This document shows positions 16,536 through 25,111 of a DNA stretch of 64,000 nt, piece by piece (the stretch's first letter is position 1; every line of letters begins with the position of its first letter). Below the pieces are notes generated by a model. It had not been told where the DNA came from. It worked only from the letters and a program-made list of their open reading frames with translations, and did not search any database. The position numbers were made by a program, and so were the translations under genes. Source of the DNA: UBA6019 sp035535055 (lineage in GTDB: Bacteria > Chloroflexota > Dormibacteria > Dormibacterales > Dormibacteraceae); contig DATLQT010000044.1 in assembly GCA_035535055.1 (NCBI GenBank), forward strand, positions 1 to 64,000, in the 5' to 3' direction.

Positions 16536-17350
16536 GGGTCGCTGTCCTCGGGACGGGCAAGATGGGCGCCGCTGCCGCGCGCCGACTGGCGAGCCAGGGC
16601 CACGACGTCCGCCTCTGGAACCGGACCCGGGCCCGCGCCGAGGCGCTCGGTGTGGGCAAAGTCTTCGAGAGCCCGGCCGCGGCCGCCGACGACGCCCAGG
16701 TCGCGCTCAGCGTGCTGACCGGACCGGAGGCGGTGCAGGACGTCTACGGTCAGCTCGATCCCCGTGGCGACCGGGTCTACCTGGAGATGAGCACTGCCGG
16801 CCCCGAGGTGCCGGAGGACCTATCCCGCCGCTTCCACCGGCTGGTCGCGGCGCCGGTGATCGCGCCTCCGGCGTGGGTAGAGGCGGGCCGGGCGCTCTTC
16901 CTGGCCGGTGGCTCGGACGACGCCATCGAGGAGGCGATGCCGGTGTTCAAGTCGCTGGGCGAGGTGCGGCGCGTCGGCACCCCTCGCCGGGCGGCGGCGA
17001 TGAAGCTGATGAACAACACGATGCTGGCCATCACCGCCGCGGCCGGCGCCGAGATGGTGGAGGCGGGCGTCCGCTCCGGCCTCAGCCCCGAAGAGGCCTT
17101 CGAATGGGTGAAGCGCCACGCCCCCTACCTCGAGACCCGCCAGTCCGGTTACCTCGGCGGCCCCTACGAGCCCCTGACCTTCGCCCTCAAGGACATGCTG
17201 AAGGACGTCGAGCTGGCCCTGGCCATGTTCGACGGTCCCGACTTCCCGATGCCGATCGTGGAGGCGGTCCGGGATGCCTACCGGGAGGTGCTACCCGACC
17301 ACGGCGAGGAGGAGCTGACCGCCGTGCTCGAGCGCTACAGGAAGCCGTGA
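16532..17350 (+). CDS. NAD(P)-dependent 3-hydroxyisobutyrate/6-phosphogluconate dehydrogenase family protein
   Basis: 272 residues. The Rossmann fingerprint is GTGKMGAAAARRL, followed by LWNRTRARAEAL, and the catalytic lysine is in RRAAAMKLMNN, which fits the beta-hydroxyacid dehydrogenase superfamily. Substrate is not predictable (hydroxyisobutyrate, glyoxylate or an imine). It is joined by ATGA and GTGA overlaps to the two carboxylase subunit genes and sits between them, an unusual place that hints at use of the same metabolite pool. Confidence 0.8.
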   Translation: MRVAVLGTGKMGAAAARRLASQGHDVRLWNRTRARAEALGVGKVFESPAAAADDAQVALSVLTGPEAVQDVYGQLDPRGDRVYLEMSTAGPEVPEDLSRRFHRLVAAPVIAPPAWVEAGRALFLAGGSDDAIEEAMPVFKSLGEVRRVGTPRRAAAMKLMNNTMLAITAAAGAEMVEAGVRSGLSPEEAFEWVKRHAPYLETRQSGYLGGPYEPLTFALKDMLKDVELALAMFDGPDFPMPIVEAVRDAYREVLPDHGEEELTAVLERYRKP

Positions 17351-18816
17351 GCGCCCAGCGGCGACGGCTCTTCTCGAAGGTGCTGGTCGCCAATCGGGGC
17401 GAGATCGCCATCCGCGTCATGCGGGCGTGCCACGAGCTGAACATCGCCACCGTCGCCGTCTACTCCGACGCCGACCGCGACGCCATCCACACCCGCTACG
17501 CGGGCGAGGCGATCCACATCGGCGGGGCGGCGCCGGCGGAGTCCTACCTGAACCTGGAGCGGATCATGAAGGCCGCCAAGGACTCGGGCGCCGAGGCCAT
17601 CCACCCCGGCTACGGCTTTTTGAGCGAGCGGCCGGCCTTCCCGGAGGCGTGCGAGGCCGCCGGCATCTCCTTCATCGGGCCGCCCGCGGAGGCGATGACC
17701 CGGCTCGGTGACAAGCTCGGGGCGAGGGCGCTGGCCAAAGAGCACGGCGTGCCGACCACGCCCGGCACCGACGCCATCTCCGACGCCGACGACGCCCGCC
17801 GGGCGGCCCTGGAGATCGGGTTGCCGGTGATCATCAAGCCGTCCGGCGGCGGCGGTGGCATCGGGATGAAGGTCGTCGAACGGGAGGAGGAACTGGTCGC
17901 CGCCATTCAGAGCGCCTCCAACGCGGCCCGGTCGGCCTTCGGCGACGCCACCGTCTACCTGGAGAAGTACGTTCGCAACCCGCGTCACGTCGAGATCCAG
18001 GTGATCGCCGACCAACACGGCAACGTCGTCCACCTGGGCGAGCGGGAGTGCTCGATCCAGCGCCGGCACCAAAAGATCCTGGAGGAGTCGCCCTCGCCGG
18101 CGGTGACCCCCGAGATCCGGGCCCGGATGGGCGACGCGGCGGTCGCCGCCTGCCGCGCCGCCGGCTACCAGAACGCCGGCACCGTCGAATTCATCTTCAG
18201 CGAGGGTGACTTCTACTTCCTGGAGGTCAACGCCCGCCTCCAGGTGGAGCACCCGGTCACCGAGCTGGTGACGTCGACGGACCTGGTCAAAGAGCAGATC
18301 AAAGTCGCCGCCGGCCAGCGGCTCTCCTTCGAGCAGGACCAGGTGCGCTGGTCCGGCCACGCGATTGAGATGCGGATCAACGCCGAGAACCCGGCTCGAA
18401 ACTTCATGCCCAACCCCAAGCGCATCCAGCGCTGGGTCGCCCCGGCGGGCCCCGGCGTCCGGGTCGACAGCGGCTACGGCCCGGCCAGCGAGGTGCCGGC
18501 CAACTACGACTCGCTGGTGGCCAAGCTGATCGTCCACGGCGCGGATCGCGCGGAGGCAATCGCCCGCGCCCAGCGGGCCCTGCGGGAGTTCGTGCTGGTC
18601 GGGCCGGCGACGACCATCCCCTACCACCGGGCGATCCTCGCCAGCCCGGACTTCCGCTCCGGCAACCTCACCACCAACTTCATCGCCGAGCACCCCGAGC
18701 TGTTGGAGGAGATGGCGAGGTTCGAGGAGCAGGTCTCCCCGATGGACTACAGCGCAGCCGACCCGCGCAAGATCGCGGCGGCGGCGGCGGCGGTCGCCGC
18801 ACTGACCAGCCGGTGA
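17347..18816 (+). CDS. pycA: Biotin carboxylase subunit (AccC/PycA type)
   Basis: 489 residues from GTG 17347. It carries the typical start KVLVANRGEIAIRVMRA, the glycine-rich ATP loop KPSGGGGGIGMK, HLGERECSIQRRHQKILEE and the catalytic EVNARLQVEHPVTE. The C-terminal tail is longer than in AccC of fatty acid synthesis. Its partner is most likely the PycB-like protein upstream, giving a split pyruvate carboxylase; service of acetyl-CoA or propionyl-CoA carboxylase cannot be excluded. GTGA overlaps at both ends tie it to the operon. Confidence 0.9.
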   Translation: MSAQRRRLFSKVLVANRGEIAIRVMRACHELNIATVAVYSDADRDAIHTRYAGEAIHIGGAAPAESYLNLERIMKAAKDSGAEAIHPGYGFLSERPAFPEACEAAGISFIGPPAEAMTRLGDKLGARALAKEHGVPTTPGTDAISDADDARRAALEIGLPVIIKPSGGGGGIGMKVVEREEELVAAIQSASNAARSAFGDATVYLEKYVRNPRHVEIQVIADQHGNVVHLGERECSIQRRHQKILEESPSPAVTPEIRARMGDAAVAACRAAGYQNAGTVEFIFSEGDFYFLEVNARLQVEHPVTELVTSTDLVKEQIKVAAGQRLSFEQDQVRWSGHAIEMRINAENPARNFMPNPKRIQRWVAPAGPGVRVDSGYGPASEVPANYDSLVAKLIVHGADRAEAIARAQRALREFVLVGPATTIPYHRAILASPDFRSGNLTTNFIAEHPELLEEMARFEEQVSPMDYSAADPRKIAAAAAAVAALTSR

Positions 18817-19355
18817 CCGGCAGGCCGTTCGAGGTCGTCTCCAGCCGCGAGCTGGCCGCCCATCACCACTACTCGCTTCGTGCCGACGAGGTGCGCTGGC
18901 CGGACGGGACCGAGACCAGCTACGGCGTCTTCATCCAGCCCCAGGCAGCGGTGATGGTCCCCCTGACCGAGGAGCTCACCACCTTCATCGTCCGCCAGTG
19001 GCGGCATTCCTGGGAGATGGACGCCTGGGAGTGCCCGGCGGGGACGGTGGAGGAGGGCGAGGACCCGGCCGCGACCGCCCGCCGCGAGCTCATCGAAGAG
19101 GCGGGCCTGTCGGCCTCGCGCTGGGACCCGCTGGGAACCGCCCGGGCCACGGCGGTATCGACGATGCGATTCAACCTTTACCTGGCGCGGGACCTCGAGC
19201 GGGTCGAGCGGCGGCCCGAGATCTACGAGCGGGACATGGTCATCCGCGAGCTCCCGCTGGCTGAGGCCCTGGATCTCGCAGCCGACGGGACCATCCAGCA
19301 CGCCGCCAGCATCGCGGCGCTGTTCCGGGCGTCGCGCGCCCTCGGCCGGAGCTGA
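18813..19355 (+). CDS. Nudix hydrolase, probable ADP-ribose pyrophosphatase
   Basis: 180 residues. The Nudix box GxxxxxExxxxxxxREUxEExGU is complete from GTVEEGEDPAA through RRELIEEAGL. The VPLTEELTTFIVRQWRHSWEMDAWECPAG segment before it is typical of ADP-sugar pyrophosphatases (NudF type). GTG start overlaps the carboxylase stop. It is the last gene of the guaA cluster and ends 5 bp before the convergent FecR gene. Confidence 0.85.
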   Translation: MTGRPFEVVSSRELAAHHHYSLRADEVRWPDGTETSYGVFIQPQAAVMVPLTEELTTFIVRQWRHSWEMDAWECPAGTVEEGEDPAATARRELIEEAGLSASRWDPLGTARATAVSTMRFNLYLARDLERVERRPEIYERDMVIRELPLAEALDLAADGTIQHAASIAALFRASRALGRS

Positions 19356-19360
19356 CTAGA

Positions 19361-20863
19361 CTAGACGACGGTCAGCAGGTACCTGCGGCTGGCGCTGGCG
19401 CCTGTCGCGTCGATCACCGTCACCGTGAACGGGTAGTTGCCCGCTGCCGCCGGTTTTCCGTCGAGTTCGCCGGACCGGGCGTTGAGGGTGAGCCAGGAAG
19501 GCGCGCCGGCGATCGTCCAGCGGTAGGGCGACGTGCCACCCGACGCGCTGACGTGGGCTGACCACTCGAGCCCGGTCACGCCCGTCGGCAGCGCGGTGGG
19601 GCCGATGCTGATGGCAGGCGGCGGGACCGGCGTCGGCGTCGGCCTCGTAGTCGGGGTTGGCGCCGGTGTCGGTGTCCCCGGCGGCGGGGTCGCGATCGGG
19701 GTCAAGGAGCTTCCCGGCTCAGGGCTTGAGGTCTCTCCCGAGCTTGGAGTGGACGAGGTCGACGTCGGCGTAGTGCTGCCGGCCTCCGTCGGCGCGGGTG
19801 TGGCGGTGGAGGTAGTGACCACCGCCGGCGTGGCTGGCCCGCCCGAGCCGGCGAGGCCCGACGGGGGAGCCGGCGAACCGGCCGGCGCACGCCGCCGGGC
19901 GACGAAGAGGTACCACTGCTCGCCCGGCTGGGACTCCAGGTCCGCGACCGCGTAGCTCCAATTTCCCGCGCTGGCGCCGCTGACGGTGACGCTGAGCGGG
20001 GGCTGGGAGGAAGTGGGCGCGGCATAGGTCGACCCGTCAGGGGCGAGGACAGTCAGCCGGAAGGTCGAGCCCGGCCAGGCGAGGACGAACTGGAGGTCAT
20101 CTCCGGCCGCCGCCTCCGCCCCCACCGCCGGCTGGGTCGAGTCGCCGGTGCTCATGGTGCCGCCGTCGATCGTCGTCACCGTCCCGCCGTCGAGCGCGTC
20201 GAGGCCGAGGTTGAAGACCGTCCAGGGATCCTGTCGGTCAGCCAGCCCGAGGGCGACCGCCGGGGTCGGGGGCGACCCGGCGGCGATGGTTGTCGACTGG
20301 CCGGCGACGAGGACCAGCGTTCTGCCGGCGGCGCTGGCCGCCACCTCGCCGGCCCAGACCTGGGCGGTAACCAGGGGCGACGACCCGCTGCCGCTGATCC
20401 GGATCGAGAACTCGGTGCCGCGCACCTCGGCGGTGGAGTTGTTGGGCGCATCGACGCGGAAGGAGGCACCTCCCACCAGCCGTACGACGGTGTACCAGGT
20501 CTGCCCGGCGCTCTGCCGCAGGCGGGTCGCCTCGCCCCCGCCGGTGGCGCGGCTCAGGCCTTCGACCTGGAGGTCGGTGCCGGCGTCGAGGCGGCTCACA
20601 GAGCCGTCCGGGAAGGTCAGCGAAGCCTTGGCGCCGGCGCCGGTGCGGACCCGGTCTCCGCTGACGAGGAGGTCGCCCGAATGGGCCGCTTGGTAGCCCG
20701 ACGATCCCGCGCGCTCGAGCTGGGCCGTCCCCACGAAGACGGTCAGGACGGCGTGGTCTTGGGCGGCCATGGACTGCACGGCCATGATCAGCAGCAGCGC
20801 CCCGAGGACGGCGACAACCGCCACCGGAAGCACCACCCTACGGCGCGTCAAAAACCGGAACAA
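19361..20863 (-). CDS. FecR-domain surface protein with Thr/Pro-rich stalk and C-terminal Ig-like domain
   Basis: 500 residues. One N-terminal membrane helix (about 10-32) has the rest outside. A FecR-like beta domain (about 40-200) contains DRVRTGAGAKASLTFPDGS and TAEVRGTEFSIRI. A middle beta domain (about 215-320) contacts a long Thr/Ser/Pro stalk (about 335-415) and a putative Ig (He_PIG-like) domain ends the chain (ISIGPTALPTGVTGLEW onward). It is the last gene of an ECF sigma operon; FecR domains relay signals to such sigma factors. TTG start; an 84-nt gap separates it from the previous gene. Confidence 0.7.
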   Translation of the reverse strand: MFRFLTRRRVVLPVAVVAVLGALLLIMAVQSMAAQDHAVLTVFVGTAQLERAGSSGYQAAHSGDLLVSGDRVRTGAGAKASLTFPDGSVSRLDAGTDLQVEGLSRATGGGEATRLRQSAGQTWYTVVRLVGGASFRVDAPNNSTAEVRGTEFSIRISGSGSSPLVTAQVWAGEVAASAAGRTLVLVAGQSTTIAAGSPPTPAVALGLADRQDPWTVFNLGLDALDGGTVTTIDGGTMSTGDSTQPAVGAEAAAGDDLQFVLAWPGSTFRLTVLAPDGSTYAAPTSSQPPLSVTVSGASAGNWSYAVADLESQPGEQWYLFVARRRAPAGSPAPPSGLAGSGGPATPAVVTTSTATPAPTEAGSTTPTSTSSTPSSGETSSPEPGSSLTPIATPPPGTPTPAPTPTTRPTPTPVPPPAISIGPTALPTGVTGLEWSAHVSASGGTSPYRWTIAGAPSWLTLNARSGELDGKPAAAGNYPFTVTVIDATGASASRRYLLTVV

Positions 20864-20947
20864 CTCACCCCACCCGCCTTCCCCGCCGGCCTACCGAGCC
20901 GAGCGCTGGAAAAGATATCGCGCGAGAGGTGCTAACGGGTCGCCTGT

Positions 20948-23065
20948 CTATCCCCCCGGAGGAGCCGCCGGCGCCACGAAGGAGTAGGTGTAGCCGCCCT
21001 CGATGGGCTGGCCGGCGATGTCCTTTAGCGCGCCGGAGATGGCCAGTCGGTAGGACGCGCCGGGGTTCAGCACTGCGTCGACGGTGAGGTTGCGGTGGTC
21101 GTAGCGGGTGGTGACGGGGACCTGCTTCCCGTCGTCGCCGGCGATGCTGACGCTGCCGGCGACAGTCGCGGGGTCGAGGTCGCTGTCGAAGACGATCACG
21201 AGTTGGTTGTGGCTGAGCGTCACCGAGTTGACCGTCGGGCCAACGCCCAGCGCCTGCGGCGGACCGTCACTGACAGAGTCGATCCGGAGCCCGGCGGCGG
21301 TGTTGATCACCACGACCAGCTCGTCCTGGTAGCGGACCTCGTCCTGGCCGCGAGCGAAGATCAGCCGGGCCGTGAAGAGGGCGTTGGTGGCTGTCGCCTG
21401 GCTGGAGATCACGAAATAGCGCTCGAGGTGCTGGTCGGTCGGGAGCGGCGAGGGTGCGACCGGCGAGGCGCTCGGCCCGAGAAGGCCCGCGGCGGTGGCG
21501 CCGTCGCCGGCGATCTTGGCCTTCTCGTAGGCGTCCACCACGGCGGCCGCCGCGCCCAGGTCGAGGCTCGCGCCGTCCGCGGTGGACAGCTGATCCACCC
21601 AGACCGCGCCGTCCCGGATGAAGCTGAGGCTGGCGTCGCCGGGCGCCCAGGCGGGCGAGCCGAAGGCTGCCTGCGAGAGCTTTTGGAGGTCAGAGCCGTC
21701 CGAGCCAACGATCGAGGCTCCGTCCGGACCGCCGATCAGCAGCCGGTGGCCGTCATCGGTCCAGCGTGGCTGAAGCGCGGAGGGGGCGGGGGCAATCGTC
21801 AGGGGCGAGCCCCCGTCAGGGTTGGCGACCTTCACTGAGCCACTGCTCCAGAACGCCACCTTGCTCGAGTCCGGGCTCCACGCCAAATCGTAGGCGGCCG
21901 CCGTAGGCCACGGTGTGACCTTCTGGCTGGCGAGGTCCATCAGGTACGTTGCAGGGCTCGACTGGGCCTCCGCGTTGGGCTGCAGCTCGGTCGTCCAGAC
22001 CAGGCTCTTGCCGTCCGGCGAGAGAACCACCTCCTCGGCCTTTGCGCTGCCGTCGGCGGGCAGCGGCAGCTTGGCGATGGGAGCGGCGCCGGCGGGGCCG
22101 AGGTCGGTGCCTGCGACGACGAACGGCTTGCCCGCCAGCCAGCCGATGACCTGGGCCGCGCGGCTGTCAAGCAATTGGGCGTTCTCGCCGGCGGGGCCGC
22201 CCAGGTAGACGCCGCCGCCCTGGCCGACGACCGTGAAGGCGAGCGCTGCGTCGGAGGGCGCCACCGAGGCCGAGCCGACCCCGGAGTGGATGGTCCGCAG
22301 CCCGGTTCCGTCGACGCCGATCTCGTCGAGGTCGCCGCCGGGGGTGAGGAAGAAGAGCGAATGGCCGTCGGCGGAGAAGCCGACCACGCTGCCCGAGGTG
22401 CCGGACAGCTGCTGCTCGGCGACGATCTTCGGCTCCCGCGTCGGCGTCGGGCTGGGCACCGGGGTGGGGCTCGGTGAGGGTAGCGGCTGGGTCGTGACCG
22501 AGACGGTGGCCGGCTTTCCGATCGGGGTGCCGGGGGCGGTCTTTGCGTCGGCGGTGACCGTCACGTGGTACTGGGTGTTCGGCGCCAGCTGGCCCGAGAC
22601 GGGCTGGATGGCGAGGTTGTTGCCCTGCCAGCTGTAGGTGACCTGGGTGGCCGGCTGGATCTGGATGGCCTGCTCCACCGACTGGTGGTCCATCGGCTGG
22701 CTGAAGCTGACCAGGATCGGCTGGTCGACCTGGACCTGGTTGCCGACGGTGGTGATGGTGACAGAGCCGGATCCGGTCAGGTTGGCATTGGCAAGCAGCA
22801 GGAAGGCGACCAGGACGGCTCCTACCAGGACTGTGGCGGCCGCCATCCGGGGGCCGGTGAAGAGGTTCGCGAAGAAGCCGGGCCGGGAGCCCCGCTGGTA
22901 GCGGTCGTAGGCCTTGGTCACCAGCTCCCGGCGCAGCGCATGGCGGAAGCCGGGGTCAAGCGGCGGCGGCTTGAGGCGCGAGGCCCCGAGCAGGCTCGCG
23001 TAGCGCTCGAGCCCGGGCTCCTTGTCGAAGATCGACTCCAGGTCGGGGTCGTGGCGCTGACTCAC
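20948..23065 (-). CDS. Membrane-anchored propeller/Ig-like protein, probable anti-sigma partner
   Basis: 705 residues. A cytoplasmic N-terminus of about 73 residues (LDPGFRHALRRELV motif) is followed by one transmembrane helix (about 74-94). Outside are a Big_5/SbsA-like Ig domain (about 98-195), a Pro/Ser/Thr linker, a WD40/PD40-type beta-propeller (about 220-500 with FSADGHSLFFL, LSPDGKSLVW and WSPDSSKVAFW blades), a helical insert and a second Ig-like domain (about 600-700). GTG start overlaps the sigma gene stop (GTGA). Gene order and topology suggest it holds the sigma factor until an envelope signal arrives; no zinc anti-sigma motif is present, so this is inferred. Confidence 0.65.
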   Translation of the reverse strand: MSQRHDPDLESIFDKEPGLERYASLLGASRLKPPPLDPGFRHALRRELVTKAYDRYQRGSRPGFFANLFTGPRMAAATVLVGAVLVAFLLLANANLTGSGSVTITTVGNQVQVDQPILVSFSQPMDHQSVEQAIQIQPATQVTYSWQGNNLAIQPVSGQLAPNTQYHVTVTADAKTAPGTPIGKPATVSVTTQPLPSPSPTPVPSPTPTREPKIVAEQQLSGTSGSVVGFSADGHSLFFLTPGGDLDEIGVDGTGLRTIHSGVGSASVAPSDAALAFTVVGQGGGVYLGGPAGENAQLLDSRAAQVIGWLAGKPFVVAGTDLGPAGAAPIAKLPLPADGSAKAEEVVLSPDGKSLVWTTELQPNAEAQSSPATYLMDLASQKVTPWPTAAAYDLAWSPDSSKVAFWSSGSVKVANPDGGSPLTIAPAPSALQPRWTDDGHRLLIGGPDGASIVGSDGSDLQKLSQAAFGSPAWAPGDASLSFIRDGAVWVDQLSTADGASLDLGAAAAVVDAYEKAKIAGDGATAAGLLGPSASPVAPSPLPTDQHLERYFVISSQATATNALFTARLIFARGQDEVRYQDELVVVINTAAGLRIDSVSDGPPQALGVGPTVNSVTLSHNQLVIVFDSDLDPATVAGSVSIAGDDGKQVPVTTRYDHRNLTVDAVLNPGASYRLAISGALKDIAGQPIEGGYTYSFVAPAAPPGG

Positions 23066-23616
23066 CGCGACTCCTCCCCGAGCACGCCGCGCAGCTTGGT
23101 CATCCCGCGGTGGATCAGGAGCTTCACGGCGCCCTCGCTCTTGCCCATCACCGCGGCGATGTCGGCGATCTTCATGTCCTCCTGGAACTTGAGGACGAGG
23201 GCCGTCCGCTGGGCAGCCGGCAGCTTCTCGACCGTCTGCCAGATCTCCCTCAGCTCTGCCCTCTGGACGGCGGTGTCCTCCAGGCCCGGTCCGGCCGCGG
23301 CGAGGTCGTAGACCTCATCGAGGTCGACCGTGGGCCGGCGGGCCCGGTAGCGGTCGTTGACCGTGTTGACCGAGATCTGGTAGAGCCAGGCCGTGAAGGG
23401 ACGTCCCGTGTCCTGGTAACGCGGGATGCTCCTGAGCGCCTTCATGAAGACCTCGGATGTGACGTCCTCCGCCGCTGTCTGGTCCCTCAATCTCGAATAC
23501 ACGAACCGGTAGATCTGGCTGAAATAGCGGTCATAGAGCGCCCCGAACGCCTCCGGGTCGCTTTTGGCCCTCTCGACGAGCAGCCTTTCCGCTTCCCGCT
23601 GATCGGGGACGCTCAA
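23062..23616 (-). CDS. ECF RNA polymerase sigma factor
   Basis: 184 residues with sigma region 2 (FSQIYRFVYSRLRDQTAAEDVTSEVF) and region 4 helix-turn-helix (LVLKFQEDMKIADIAAVMGKSEGAVK). TTG start at 23616, preceded by a good GGAGG ribosome site 5 nt upstream, so this gene is translated from a leadered mRNA. It overlaps its membrane partner gene by 4 nt. It is divergent from purB with about 200 bp between. Confidence 0.92.
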   Translation of the reverse strand: MSVPDQREAERLLVERAKSDPEAFGALYDRYFSQIYRFVYSRLRDQTAAEDVTSEVFMKALRSIPRYQDTGRPFTAWLYQISVNTVNDRYRARRPTVDLDEVYDLAAAGPGLEDTAVQRAELREIWQTVEKLPAAQRTALVLKFQEDMKIADIAAVMGKSEGAVKLLIHRGMTKLRGVLGEESR

Positions 23617-23713
23617 CCGCTCCTCCAGCCGTCAGGGCTTGCAACGGAAGCGCCGGGCGCGCGGTTACGAGTGCCTGGCATGCTGAGCAATTATCGGCGG
23701 AGGTTTGCGGCGG

Positions 23714-23748
23714 TCGGCTCCAGCGCCTGCCCGCAGGCGGGGAGCCGA
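23714..23748. promoter_or_regulatory. Large interrupted dyad upstream of purB
   Basis: TCGGCTC (23714-23720) pairs with GAGCCGA (23742-23748), and CGCCTG (23724-23729) with CAGGCG (23734-23739) around a CCCG loop. It ends 11 bp before the TATAAT of the pur operon, so it covers the -35 area. Both flanking genes point away, so it is not a gene-end terminator. A repressor or activator site for the purine operon is likely; the protein is unknown. The rest of 23617-23713 shows nothing I can name. Confidence 0.45.
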
Positions 23749-23759
23749 GAGGCCTTCTA

Positions 23760-23765
23760 TATAAT
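23760..23765 (+). promoter_or_regulatory. purB operon -10 element
   Basis: A perfect TATAAT, extended upstream by TA. Seven nt further is position 23773, the likely transcription start, which leaves a leader of about 43 nt before TTG 23816. The leader has GAGG at about 23797, too far from the TTG for a standard ribosome site. Confidence 0.6.
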
Positions 23766-23815
23766 TGCGATCGCCCGAGCAAGCCCGGCCGGTTCTGAGG
23801 TACTTTCCCCACTCC

Positions 23816-25111
23816 TTGATCGAGCGATACTCCCCCGCTGCGATGCGGGAGGTCTGGTCCGACCGCCGGCGTTACGAGCACTGGCTGCAGATCGAAGTCC
23901 TCGCCTGCGAGGCCTGGGCCGCAGCCGGGCGGATTCCCGCCGAGGCGCTTCCGGCCATCCGCCGGGCGACCTTCGACGTCGAGCGGATCGCCGAGGTCGA
24001 AGAGCGGGTCGGGCACGACGTGATCGCCTTCCTGACGGTGGTCGGCGAATCGATCGGTCCCGAGTCCCGCTTCCTTCACCTCGGGATGACCAGCTCGGAC
24101 GTTCTCGACACCGCGCTGGCCCTTCAGCTGCGGGAGTCGGCCGACCTCATCGTCGCCGAGCTCCACAAGGTCCGTGAGGCGGCCGTGGAGCTCGCACTGC
24201 GCCACCGGCGCACGCTCATGGCCGGCCGCACCCACGGGATCCACGCGGAGCCGATCACCTTCGGATTCAAGGTGGCCGGCTGGGTCGCCGAGCTCGACCG
24301 CGACCTCGAGCGCCTGAGTCTGGCCCGAGCCGAGGTCGCGACTGGCAAGCTGAGCGGCGCCGCCGGCACCCACGCCACCCTCCCGCCGGAGATCGAGGAG
24401 AAGGTCCTGGCAGGCCTCGGTCTGGCCGTCGACGCGGTCTCGACCCAGGTCGTCAGCCGTGACCGCCACGCCGTCTTCCTCGCCCGGCTGGCGATCGTCG
24501 CCGGCACCCTGGAGCGGATCGCGGTGGAGATCCGGCACCTTCAGCGGACCGAGGTCGGGGAGGCCTTCGAGCCCTTCGGCCGCGAGCAGAAGGGTTCCAG
24601 CGCGATGCCGCACAAGCGCAACCCCGTCCTCTGTGAGCGGATCACGGGCCTTGCCCGGGTGGTCCGCGGCTACGCCACGACCGGCCTCGAGAACATGGCG
24701 CTCTGGCACGAGCGCGACATCAGCCACTCCTCGGCGGAGCGCATCGTCTTCCCCGACGCCTGCGCGCTGATCCTCTACATGGCGATGCAGACCCACAAGG
24801 TCCTGGCGGGCTTGGAGGTGCGGCCCGAGCGGATGCTGGCCAACCTCAACGCGAGCGGCGGCGTCGTCTTCTCGCAGCGGGTGCTGCTGGCCCTGGTCGA
24901 TTCCGGCGTGAGCCGGGAGGACGCCTACGCGGTGGTCCAGTCGGCGGCGATGCGGGCCGTCGGCGGTGAGGGAGGCTTCCGGGCCAACCTCGAGGCGGAA
25001 CCCGAGGTGCGCCGCCGGCTCCCCGACCTCGGACCGCTCTTCGACCCCGCCTACTACCTGGAGCACATCGACGCCGCCTTCGACCGCCTGCAGCTTGGAG
25101 TTCCACGATGA
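23816..25111 (+). CDS. purB: Adenylosuccinate lyase
   Basis: 431 residues from TTG 23816, chosen because the family begins IERYSPAAMREVWSD. A TTG at 23765 is also in frame but lies inside the -10 element. Catalytic H140 is in AGRTHGIHAEP, the MTSSDVLDTA block is at 91-100 and the signature loop GSSAMPHKRNP at 260-270. It acts twice in purine synthesis (SAICAR to AICAR, adenylosuccinate to AMP). First gene of a nine-gene pur operon; its stop overlaps purC (ATGA). Confidence 0.96.
   Translation: MIERYSPAAMREVWSDRRRYEHWLQIEVLACEAWAAAGRIPAEALPAIRRATFDVERIAEVEERVGHDVIAFLTVVGESIGPESRFLHLGMTSSDVLDTALALQLRESADLIVAELHKVREAAVELALRHRRTLMAGRTHGIHAEPITFGFKVAGWVAELDRDLERLSLARAEVATGKLSGAAGTHATLPPEIEEKVLAGLGLAVDAVSTQVVSRDRHAVFLARLAIVAGTLERIAVEIRHLQRTEVGEAFEPFGREQKGSSAMPHKRNPVLCERITGLARVVRGYATTGLENMALWHERDISHSSAERIVFPDACALILYMAMQTHKVLAGLEVRPERMLANLNASGGVVFSQRVLLALVDSGVSREDAYAVVQSAAMRAVGGEGGFRANLEAEPEVRRRLPDLGPLFDPAYYLEHIDAAFDRLQLGVPR

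Noticed and set aside
23765..23815. Longer purB starting at TTG 23765
   Set aside because: That TTG overlaps the TATAAT -10 element, so it cannot be transcribed from that promoter, and the 17 added residues lack family similarity.
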